A stretch of 64,000 nucleotides of DNA from Streptomyces sp. MZ04 (GTDB taxonomy: Bacteria; Actinomycetota; Actinomycetes; Streptomycetales; Streptomycetaceae): NCBI RefSeq assembly GCF_004684775.1, contig NZ_SRIC01000010.1, positions 1 through 64,000 of the forward strand. The letters run 5' to 3'. Each line of letters starts with the position of its first letter. Position 1 is the first letter of the stretch. The notes beneath the pieces are model-generated. The model was not told the DNA's origin. It saw only the letters and a program-made list of their open reading frames with translations, and ran no database searches. Shown one piece after another: positions 43,860 to 51,668 of this stretch. The position numbers were made by a program, and so were the translations under genes.

Positions 43860-46800
43860 GTGGCGCAGATCGACTTCCGTCTCGTCCAGAGCGCGGTTAT
43901 GGGAGGCCGGGATTCGGACCAGCCGGTCATCCTGCCCGAGGAGCCGCACAATCTGGATGAGTTCCGCCGCCAGTTCGGCAAGGACGCCTTCTGGTGCGGG
44001 ACGCTGCTCGGTGGCTGCGGCGAGCGGCTGATGACCAAGCGCTACGAAACGAAGGTCTGTCACTTCTCCCATTTCCCGGACCGCGACGGAAGCCGGGCGG
44101 CTTGTCATCGCACGGCCAACGGCGTCGACAGCGCCGATCACCTGTTCATCAAGGCGCACGTGACGCAGTGGCTGGCAGGCCAGGGGCACGCGGCACAGGC
44201 CGAGTTGCGCAGCCTCGGGCACGGCCCCGGGGATGCCGTGGACTTCGTGCTGCGTGCCACGAATCAACGCCTGCGCTTCGAGCTGCGGCCCACCGACTAC
44301 CGCAGCTGGCGTGGAACGGCAGACAGCCTGGCCGCCAAGGAAGGGCACGTCGAGTGGGTCTTCGGGCTGGAGAGCGCCATCACCCGGGATATGACGGCCC
44401 GCTACGACTATGCCCTGCGGGTGCGGTGCGAGACCGACGGCAACAGCCGCCGGGTTCTGATCGGCACCGTCACCGAAAACCGCCCCGTCGCCTGGTCCCC
44501 GCTCGAGCAGTGCCGGATGACCGGCGACGGCCTCATCACCCCCGACCTCGACGAACTGCGCAGTCGCGGGCTGCTCCGCGAGGGCGCCGCGCGCCACGAC
44601 GCCGTGGCCAGCAGCCTGCCGCTGCGCGGCACCGAGATCGTCTTCGCAATCGACGGCGAGGCCCAGCCCGACACCGACTCGCCTCTCGTGGAGGGCAGCC
44701 GGTACCTGATATCCGGCTTCATCAAGCCGGCCGGACACCGGATCCTCAAGGCCCAGCTCTCCTTGCCCCACGACACCCCCCGCCCCACCGAGCAGTACGT
44801 GTACCGGCTGGCGGGCGCGGTGCGCCTGCTGGTCACCGAAGCCGACCGGCCGGGCGAGAGCACCCGCTGGGCGGTGCGCGCGGACAGCCTCATCCAGCTC
44901 AAGGGCCTGGACGCGGAACGCACCGGCCTGTGGCGTCCCCCCGTCGCCCTGGACGAGCCCCTGCCCGCCATGCGGCCCGCCCCTGCCCCCACCGTTCCGG
45001 TGCAGTCCCAGGGCAGTCGCACCGCGACTGTGTTGCGGCGGGCCCTCGAAGGCGTGGCGCGGGAGGGAGCCACCACCACGTGGAAACAGCTGGCCGAGCG
45101 GGTCGGCCTGGATCTCGCGCACCTGCCCGATCCCAAACGCCGGGACTTCCTCGTGGAGGTCGACAAGCCGCGGGCCCGGAACCGGTCGCTGTTGTGCGTC
45201 CTGGTCCGCGCGCCCTCCGGCCGTCCCCTGTCCTATCTCGCCACGGTGCTGCGCCTGCTCCAAGTCGCCGCCCCGGCCTCAGAGTCCGCGCTGAACCGGT
45301 GGAGCGAGGAGCAGATCCGCGCGGCACATACGGCGTACGGCCACCGCGCTCCTCCCGTACCGGCATCGGCTGCCGTTGCGGTGGCCCCCCGGCCCGCGGA
45401 GGCGAAGGCCGCGCAGCAACAACTGACCCTTCTCAAATCCCAGTTGGCCGTGGGTCGCGCCACGTTACCCCGCGCCACCGGCCGGCGCGCCGCCCGCCTG
45501 GCCACCACGGTCAAGGACGGCGAGCAGCATCAGCGGCTCTACGAGAGTGTCCGGCAACGCAGGCAGGAGCTGCGCGCGTGGCAACGCGAGAGCGAGCGAC
45601 TCCTGGGCGACCTCGATCGCCTCATCGGCCACCCTCTGCCGGCGTCTGCTCCCGCGAAGAAGAGCACGCCCGTCGTCCCGCCCGCCGCGAAGAGCCCCGT
45701 CTCGCCGGGAAAGGACCAGCACACGTTCCAGGCGCAGGCGGCAGCGGACATCGCCCGTCTGACGCAGCTGTTCAAGCAGGCCCGTGATACCGACGACCTG
45801 AACGAGGCCAGACGGATCCGCCAGGAGGTCTCACGGATCGCCACGGATCGCCTGTCCGGCGAGCCACGGCAGAACCTCCTACTGCTCCGCACTGACCTGC
45901 AGACCTGGATCATCAGCCGTGAAGCGGCAGCCGCCCACGCGGCGCTGCGCACCTTGTTCACGGACCTCGCGACGGCCTGCCCCGCCCCCACGCCTCTCGT
46001 CCTGCGCAGCGCCCTGGCCCACGCGAAGATTCTCAAACGACGCTGCCCCGGTCCCCTGCCGCAGGATCTCCACACGGGGCTCGCCCGCCTGGAAGCCCAG
46101 GTCAACGGCGAATCGGTGACTCCAGACGACGGATCCACCCCACCGGCGACCCACCCGTCACCCAGGGGTGCTCCGCCCTCCGATCTGGCCGCCTTCGCAG
46201 AAGCCGGGGCGGAGTTCGCCTGGCTCATGAAGGAGATCCGTGCCGCGCAGGAGGCCGGCGACCTGGCTGCGGTCCAGACCGCACGCCACTTGGCCGGACC
46301 CATCTACGGCCGACGTCTGTCGCCCGAAGACCGTGCCACCTACACCCCGTTGATGCGCGAGGTGAAGGCGTGGTGCCAGGAACAGGATCCGAACACGGAC
46401 CCGATCCTGCGCCGTATCCGTCAAATCCTCGCCGAACTCGGCCGCGCCGGCAACAACCTGGCCACCGAGCAACTCGCCGCGTTCCTCTACGAGATCGGCT
46501 CGCTGCGCCGTCAGTTGGACCGGCGCCTGCCGGTGCTCGAAGAGGTTCAGGTCAAGCGGTGGAAGCGCCAGCTCAAGGCCCGCACATCGAGCGCGCCTCA
46601 TCATGCCGCACCGTACGCGGCGGACCCGGTCAAGCCTGTCCCCGGCCCCAAGGCCACCACACCGTCTCCCCCGGACCGTCTGCCGATCGAGACCATCGAC
46701 AAACTGGCCTCCATCGCCCGGGACGTCCTCAAGGACGCGGCGCGCAGCGGCGGCTCACTTCTGACGTGGGGTGACCTGCGGCTGCGGATGGCGGGCGGGC

Positions 46801-47033
46801 TGCCGCACGTGCACCCGGACGACCAAGGTGAACTCCTGGTCGCCGTCGACCGGGAGACACCGGTCGGTGAACCGCTGCTGTCCACACTCGTCGCGAGCGC
46901 GGACGCCTCGCTGCACTGGCTCTACCGCCACGTCTGCTTCAGCCTCGGCCGCGAACGCATACCCGAACCAGACCTTCCCGCCCACTGGGCCACCGAAGTC
47001 CTGCGCCTGCGCCAAACCTGGCGCCACCGCTGA
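43860..47033 (+). CDS. Large CoiA-like nuclease-domain protein with duplicated C-terminal module
   Basis: A 1057-residue protein. Residues 1-150 resemble the competence protein CoiA: a Cys/His cluster (C46, C53, C67-H68, H71, C81), the helix SADHLFIKAHV, then Asp128 (GDAVDF) and Glu141 (RFELRP), a pattern like a PD-(D/E)xK nuclease core. A beta-rich part follows to about 380. A module near 388-468 (TTWKQLAERVG, RRDFLVEVDKP, LLCVLV) is repeated near 944-1036 (LTWGDLRLRMAG, QGELLVAVDRE, LLSTLV). Between them lie long charged helices. The GTG has a GGAGG site 8 bases upstream. The gene stands alone and intact among pseudogenes and IS110 pieces. Function unknown; DNA processing or anti-phage defence is inferred from the nuclease-like domain and setting. 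Confidence 0.75.
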   Translation: MAQIDFRLVQSAVMGGRDSDQPVILPEEPHNLDEFRRQFGKDAFWCGTLLGGCGERLMTKRYETKVCHFSHFPDRDGSRAACHRTANGVDSADHLFIKAHVTQWLAGQGHAAQAELRSLGHGPGDAVDFVLRATNQRLRFELRPTDYRSWRGTADSLAAKEGHVEWVFGLESAITRDMTARYDYALRVRCETDGNSRRVLIGTVTENRPVAWSPLEQCRMTGDGLITPDLDELRSRGLLREGAARHDAVASSLPLRGTEIVFAIDGEAQPDTDSPLVEGSRYLISGFIKPAGHRILKAQLSLPHDTPRPTEQYVYRLAGAVRLLVTEADRPGESTRWAVRADSLIQLKGLDAERTGLWRPPVALDEPLPAMRPAPAPTVPVQSQGSRTATVLRRALEGVAREGATTTWKQLAERVGLDLAHLPDPKRRDFLVEVDKPRARNRSLLCVLVRAPSGRPLSYLATVLRLLQVAAPASESALNRWSEEQIRAAHTAYGHRAPPVPASAAVAVAPRPAEAKAAQQQLTLLKSQLAVGRATLPRATGRRAARLATTVKDGEQHQRLYESVRQRRQELRAWQRESERLLGDLDRLIGHPLPASAPAKKSTPVVPPAAKSPVSPGKDQHTFQAQAAADIARLTQLFKQARDTDDLNEARRIRQEVSRIATDRLSGEPRQNLLLLRTDLQTWIISREAAAAHAALRTLFTDLATACPAPTPLVLRSALAHAKILKRRCPGPLPQDLHTGLARLEAQVNGESVTPDDGSTPPATHPSPRGAPPSDLAAFAEAGAEFAWLMKEIRAAQEAGDLAAVQTARHLAGPIYGRRLSPEDRATYTPLMREVKAWCQEQDPNTDPILRRIRQILAELGRAGNNLATEQLAAFLYEIGSLRRQLDRRLPVLEEVQVKRWKRQLKARTSSAPHHAAPYAADPVKPVPGPKATTPSPPDRLPIETIDKLASIARDVLKDAARSGGSLLTWGDLRLRMAGGLPHVHPDDQGELLVAVDRETPVGEPLLSTLVASADASLHWLYRHVCFSLGRERIPEPDLPAHWATEVLRLRQTWRHR

Positions 47034-47144
47034 CCCGCCGCACTGAGCGAACTGCGTCCGGGCCCAGCCGGCCCGCCGTTCGGAACGGTCGCGGACACCC
47101 GCCGACCTCGGCTCGCTGCACTGGTCCGCCACGACTGCACGCGG

Positions 47145-47330
47145 CTACGGGTAGACGCCGAGCTCATAGCGGGATACCCCGGCGTACACGGTCACGGTGC
47201 CGTCGTCGCGCATCTCGCCCCATGGACGCTCCGGGAGTGAGGTGTCCAGGAAGCTGCCGGAGTAGCCCTCGCAGCAGTCGAGATGGTCCTGCCGCGCTGC
47301 CACGTCCGCTTCGGTGCGGGGGTTGCGCAT
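47145..47330 (-). CDS. Small acidic protein or gene fragment with Cys-rich upstream frame
   Basis: 61 residues from ATG 47330 (MRNPRTEADVAARQDHLDC), ending in a beta-like segment (GTVTVYAGVSRYELGVYP). The same frame is open upstream to about 47451 and reads a Cys/His-rich stretch (CDRFCPCGTADCGHG, then DECSGHDIHT) like a small zinc-binding domain, but it has no start codon before the stop. The complete gene has therefore probably lost its 5' end near the IS110 remnant. No function recognised. Confidence 0.45.
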   Translation of the reverse strand: MRNPRTEADVAARQDHLDCCEGYSGSFLDTSLPERPWGEMRDDGTVTVYAGVSRYELGVYP

Positions 47331-47639
47331 CGTATGGATGTCGTGACCGCTGCACTCGTCGTTCGGGCGCGGTTCGCCGTGGCCACAGTCCGCGGTGCCG
47401 CACGGGCAGAAACGGTCACACCCCGGCTGGTTCCCGGTCCTGGGTGATCACGGCGCGTTATCGGGGTCGTCGACGGCAAGCGCGATCCCCGTCGTGGAGA
47501 GCGCCGCAGCGGTATGTCCGTTCCCCTTCAGGGGCCCCGACTGCGCGTCGCGTTGCCAGTGCCGGACCGCGTCAAGCGCCCAGAATCGTGAGGACGCCAC
47601 AGCAATCGGCCCCCCCTACCGGGACGCACCCCCGCCGCC

Positions 47640-47724
47640 CAAGCACCGGCAGCGCACCATCCTCAGCCCACGGCCAACACTGTGAGAAAAGGACACTTCT
47701 GTCAGAGATGTCATGAGTCAGACC
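47640..47724. mobile_element. Second IS110 left-end remnant
   Basis: The 33 bases at 47692-47724 match 42311-42343 at 31 positions and in the same orientation. Similarity continues more weakly inward: CACCATCC and the TGTGA preceding the block occur in both. No transposase frame is attached. This is a relic of a related element, or a hybrid left by recombination between two copies. Confidence 0.65.
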
Positions 47725-48094
47725 TCGGCCCCGGGACAGCGCCCACCCGTCTTTCCGCCCGTCACAGCATCCCCACCCAGAAAATACCGAGCATGCCAGT
47801 CCCGACTCCCGAGACTTCCCGGATCTGATGTCGACCGCTCGCTATGCGGCACAAAGGCCGACACCTCGGGTCAGGTTGCATCACGGCCGGTGCGGCTCCT
47901 CAACGGTGTGCGCACCACGAGGCAGCGCACCAACGTGCGGGGCACTCGGACCAGATCCGCGGTGGGCGGCCCCAGCGGCAGCAACGCCCCCTGCGGGCAC
48001 TTGAGGCGTTCGCAGACACCTCAAGGAACGCTGAGGCCCCCTGGGCCGCGGAGAAGAAGACCGGGAGGCAGGGAAACGGATACCTCTACCGCAA
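47725..48094. other. Gap with no supported gene
   Basis: About 370 bases between the IS110 remnant and the lipoprotein gene. Open frames cross it on both strands, but none shows a domain, good start or sensible composition. Probably degraded sequence. Confidence 0.5.
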
Positions 48095-48553
48095 CTACGT
48101 CAGCTTCATGACGATGTCGGCACCCTCGGCGGAGTTGTAGAGGACGGGGTCCCCTGATTCCTCGCCGTAATAAAGCGTGGTGTCACACCCGTCCGAGAAG
48201 TCCAGCACTACCGAGGTCGCGCCTGCCACATCCAGAGACTTCCAGGTACCCTGCCCCGACTTGGTGTGCAGGCCACCGGACGAGCACGAGGAGTACTGCG
48301 CCCTGAGGTTCTTGACGGTGAACTTGCCCTTGTCCCGCAGGTCGAGCGTCGCCCCTGTATCGCCGTTCTTCCATTCCCGCACCAGGGTCCGGGGCTTTGC
48401 GGCTCCCTTCTCTGGATAGGGGTCGCTCAACGGGGCACAGGAGGTGCAGACCAGCAAAGCGCCGACAAAGCATGGGGCGAACAGGAAGATCCGGGCGGAT
48501 CCACGTTTCCGCGGTGTGAGCCGCGGGTCAGTCCCTGAACGCCCCATACTCAT
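48095..48553 (-). CDS. Putative lipoprotein
   Basis: A 152-residue exported lipoprotein. After a basic N-terminus (RKRGSARI) a hydrophobic stretch ends in a Cys (LLVCTSCAPLSD) that fits a lipobox. The mature part is a small beta domain (GDTGATLDLRDKGKFTVKNL, GTWKSLDVAGATSVVLDFSDG) with three further Cys residues likely to form a disulfide. It lies about 50 bases downstream of a truncated exported protein on the same strand, so the two may have formed a pair. Such small lipoproteins are frequent in Streptomyces, sometimes as immunity partners; that role is conjecture. Confidence 0.75.
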   Translation of the reverse strand: MSMGRSGTDPRLTPRKRGSARIFLFAPCFVGALLVCTSCAPLSDPYPEKGAAKPRTLVREWKNGDTGATLDLRDKGKFTVKNLRAQYSSCSSGGLHTKSGQGTWKSLDVAGATSVVLDFSDGCDTTLYYGEESGDPVLYNSAEGADIVMKLT

Positions 48554-48605
48554 AGGTCACTCCGATGTCATTCGTTTATGCCGGTCTGCTGATTGTATTG
48601 ACCTG

Positions 48606-49239
48606 TCATTGCATGGGAGGGCCTCCCATGACGCCGCCTCGGGCGGGGATGACGGCCCGGAACACGATCGTCATGTCCTGTTGGTGAGCGGCTCCACCGA
48701 AGGCGATGATTCCATCGTTGTCCACCCACCTGGAAACGAACCGTTCAGCGGATGTTCCGTACCCAGTCGCATAGTGCGTAAGGGATGAAGCGGATATGGA
48801 GTTACGAATGGTTATGCGCGCCTGAATTCCGGTGGAATTGGCCCGCAAGATCTTGTACTTCGTCGTGTACGAGCCAAGAACTGCTGTCGCGACATTCGCG
48901 TCGCCGTTAAGGACCGACTTTGCGTCGCTGCCCAACTGCTGCGCCTTGCCGGACGTGCTCTTGCCGCCGATAGAGTTCGGATCCAGGGAGCCCTGCTTCT
49001 TGCCGAGCTCGTAGTACCTCTTCGCGATCTCCGCCCTATGGGCCGCAGTGAGATCCGTCATCATGACCTGCAGGGCAACCTTGCTGTCCTCGCCGTACGT
49101 CTCGTACCGGTCCAGCTTGCCGAGCATGAACTTGCCGACGATCTTCTGGAGACTGTCGTTACCGCCGCCGAGGACAGCGTCCTGCGGGTTGCACGCCCGG
49201 TCGATCGGATACGCGCCGCAGTATCGGGCCATCTGATAC
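48606..49239 (-). pseudogene. 5'-truncated gene for a large exported or toxin-like protein
   Basis: From about 49239 down to 48606 the frame encodes a convincing protein C-terminus (ARYCGAYPIDRACNPQDAVL, then FMLGKLDRYETYGEDSKVAL, VALQVMMTDLTAAHRAEIAK and SSLTHYATGYG). Further upstream the same frame is only antisense to the SulP fragment, so the open frame to 49460 is chimeric and the true 5' part is missing. The junction is near 49240. No enzyme motif is recognised. A downstream lipoprotein gene suggests a pair, possibly toxin and immunity, but this is not shown by the sequence. Confidence 0.6.
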
Positions 49240-49245
49240 TGCGGG

Positions 49246-49500
49246 CTGGCGATCGCCGCCCTGGACGCCATCGAGACCAAGTACGCCCAGCGCGGCAAGA
49301 AGGTCACCATCATCGGCCTGAACAAGCCCAGCGCCGAGATGCACGACAAGCTCGCCGGACAGCTGACAGCTGACCGCCGACCACTGATCACGACACCAGC
49401 CGCCCCTGCCTCGAACCACACCGAAGCCCGCCCGGACACCGGTCGTGGCGAGTTGGTCACATCTGCTGATCGGGCCAGTCCAGGAGGCGTGCGCCAATGA
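49246..49500 (+). pseudogene. 3' fragment of a SulP-family anion transporter (STAS end)
   Basis: The plus frame reads AALDAIETKYAQRGKKVTII followed by GLNKPSAEMHDKLAGQL, which is the end of the STAS domain of SulP sulfate/bicarbonate permeases. A stop in the same frame at 49234-49236 cuts it off and no membrane part exists. The last ~35 codons run into the 3' end of the convergent CdaR/PucR gene. A clear relic of a deletion or rearrangement. Confidence 0.75.
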
Positions 49501-50515
49501 TCGCGGTCTGCAGGGTGTAGCGGTGGACGGGGTCGGCGGGGTCGGCTCCGGTGAGCTTGTGGATGCGGTCCAGGCGGTAGGTGAAGGCGCGCACGCTGAG
49601 GGCGAGTCGGCGGGCGGCCTCGGCACTGACGTAGCCGGAGTCGAAGTAGGCGGCGAGGGTGTCGATGAGGGGCTGGGCGCCGCCGCGGGCGCGCTGCAGC
49701 GGCCCTAGTGTGTTGACGACCAGGTCGGCCATGGCTTGCCGGTCGCGGGTGAGAACCGGGTAGACGAGAAGGTCCGCGGCACGCAGAACCGGGTCGCTGA
49801 GGCCGAGCCGTTCGGCGAGTTCCAGTGCGTTGAGGGCTTCCTCGTAGGACTGGACGACACCGCCGGGGCCGGATTGAGGGCGACCGATCGCGACCTGACC
49901 TCCGTCGGTGGCCGCGTAGGCGTGCTTGGCGAAGAAGGCGAGCACTTCGTCCTGGTCGGCCGGGGCAACGCAGACGAGGCGGCCGTCCTTGGTGGTGAGC
50001 AGGACGTGCCGGTCGCCGAAACGGCTGACCATGGCGCGTTCCACGCTGCGCGGAGTCGGGTCACCCTCCTCGTACGCGGCCGCGCCCCGGGCCACTGCCA
50101 CGGCATGGGCGTAGGAAAGGCGCAGCCCGTACCGTTCGGCGCGTTCTGCGAGCTTGCCCATGTCGCTGCGGCCGTACAGCATGTCGTCGATGAACTCGCG
50201 GCGGGCCGCCTCCTCCTGGCGTACAGCGGCCCGCTGAGCCCGCTCGTACCCCTCGGCGAACGCGTCCAGTGCCTGAGCGACAACCGCCAGGACGCTGTCC
50301 GGCGCGACGGCGCCGGCGGGCCAGTGTGTCCGCGCCGCGGCCAGGTGGGCGGCCACCAGGGCCCTCATCCCATGGCCGGCCTCCGCTGCCTGCTCGCCCA
50401 GAGAGCGCCGGGAGTCGAGTTCATCGCGGGTCAGGCGACGGCCGGTGGCGGAGGCATCGGCGATCAGCCGTGGGTAGCCCTCCAGGTAAATGGCCGCTAC
50501 GTCGCGGTCGGTCAT
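49457..50515 (-). CDS. CdaR/PucR-type transcriptional regulator
   Basis: About 352 residues. The N-terminal half is helical (RRLTRDELDSRRSLGEQAAE), the middle resembles the GGDEF-like CdaR domain (LLTTKDGRLVCVAPADQDEVLAF, PGGVVQSYEEALNALELAE), and the C-terminus is the PucR/CdaR helix-turn-helix (LIDTLAAYFDSGYVSAEAARRLALSVRAFTYRLDRI shortened by alignment). The ATG at 50515 is preferred over the longer frame because a GGGGG run precedes it and the homology starts there. It is divergent from the broken SpoIIE phosphatase gene. Likely an activator; target unknown. Confidence 0.85.
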   Translation of the reverse strand: MTDRDVAAIYLEGYPRLIADASATGRRLTRDELDSRRSLGEQAAEAGHGMRALVAAHLAAARTHWPAGAVAPDSVLAVVAQALDAFAEGYERAQRAAVRQEEAARREFIDDMLYGRSDMGKLAERAERYGLRLSYAHAVAVARGAAAYEEGDPTPRSVERAMVSRFGDRHVLLTTKDGRLVCVAPADQDEVLAFFAKHAYAATDGGQVAIGRPQSGPGGVVQSYEEALNALELAERLGLSDPVLRAADLLVYPVLTRDRQAMADLVVNTLGPLQRARGGAQPLIDTLAAYFDSGYVSAEAARRLALSVRAFTYRLDRIHKLTGADPADPVHRYTLQTAIIGARLLDWPDQQM

Positions 50516-50764
50516 GATCGCCCCCGATATCGTGAAGTCTTGACGCTTTTCTAGCGCAACGCCGGCGCGGGCGTGTCGGCGGGACTGCGGGAGCCCGTCC
50601 CCGGCGACGGCTGAAGGGCCCACAGGCCGCCGGCCGGTGACTGCGATTCGGTAACGGGGCAAGCACCCGGACACGTCGGCCGGACAAACCCTCCCTAGAG
50701 TTCACCTGGAGAGTGGGCGCCACGGAGGGCTGCTCGTCACCAAAGGCGCAACCTGGAGCACGCC

Positions 50765-51642
50765 ATGTCCGACCACAAGCCCCCGCACCTCATGGTTCTG
50801 GCCGTTCTTCCCTTCGCCGTCATGGTGATCGTCGCCGCGGTCGATTTCGGCGCAGGACCGGGCGTGGGCTACCTGCCTCTGGTGTCACTCGGTCCCGCCT
50901 TCGCCGGCCTCATCGGCGGCTGGCGGCGTACCGCGCTCATCGGCGCCGCGGCACTGCTGCTGTGCACCGCCCTCGGCATCTACAACGAGTCCTACTCGCA
51001 ACGCCGCCTCTACACCGCGATGGCCTCGGTGGCCGGTGTGACCGCGGCGGGTGTCGCGGCCGCGGTGATGCGCCAGCGCCGCGAGGCCGAACTGGCCAGC
51101 GTCCGCTCGATCGCGGAGGTCGCCCAGCGGGTGCTGCTGCGCCCGGTGCCGCGCAGCGCAGGACCCCTGCGGATCGCCTCCTCGTACACCTCCGCGGTCG
51201 CCGAGGCCCGCATCGGCGGCGATCTCTACGAGGTGGTCGCCTCCCCGCACGGCGTGCGCATCATCCTGGGAGACGTGCAGGGCAAGGGACTTGAGGCGGT
51301 GGAGACCGCTGCCCTCGTCCTCGGCGCCTTCCGTGAGGCGGCCCACGACGAGCCGGACCTGACATCTGTCGGCGACCGAGTGGAGCGTGTGGTCAACCGG
51401 GAACTGCGGGGCGAGAGGTGGACTTCGTGCCGGGTGACCAAGTACTGCTCTACACCGACGGCGTCAGCGAGACCCGTGACCACACCGGCGCCTTCTACCC
51501 CCTCGGAGAACACTCCTCGCTGCTCAAGGATCATGATCCTGACGCCGCTCTGAACGCGATCCGGGCCGAGATCGTACGGCATGCGCAGGGGCCGCTGCAC
51601 GATGACGCGGCGATGCTTCTGCTGCGCTACCAGGAGCGCTGA
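50765..51642 (+). pseudogene. SpoIIE/PP2C phosphatase with internal deletion and frameshift
   Basis: The first frame (ATG 50765) encodes three or so membrane segments (LMVLAVLPFAVMVIVAAVDF and others) and the start of the PP2C/SpoIIE domain (EARIGGDLYEVVASPHGVRI, GDVQGKGLEAV). It leaves the family after RELRGER. The family sequence resumes in another frame at 51418 (DFVPGDQVLLYTDGVSETRD, then PLHDDAAMLLLRY). The middle of the domain, expected to be several dozen residues with metal-site sequence, is missing, so deletion plus frameshift destroyed the enzyme. Intact relatives are membrane phosphatases that act on anti-sigma-factor antagonists. Confidence 0.8.
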
Positions 51643-51668
51643 GAAGTGGCCGGGGGGGCCGGCCTCCC

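Noticed and set aside
43647-45263. 538-codon minus-strand frame opposite the CoiA-like gene
   Set aside because: Antisense shadow; the plus frame is longer, has a GGAGG site and conserved Cys/His pattern.
47713-48111. 132-codon plus-strand frame after the IS110 remnant
   Set aside because: Low-complexity Arg/Pro/Thr composition, no domain, and it begins inside the IS110 end sequence.
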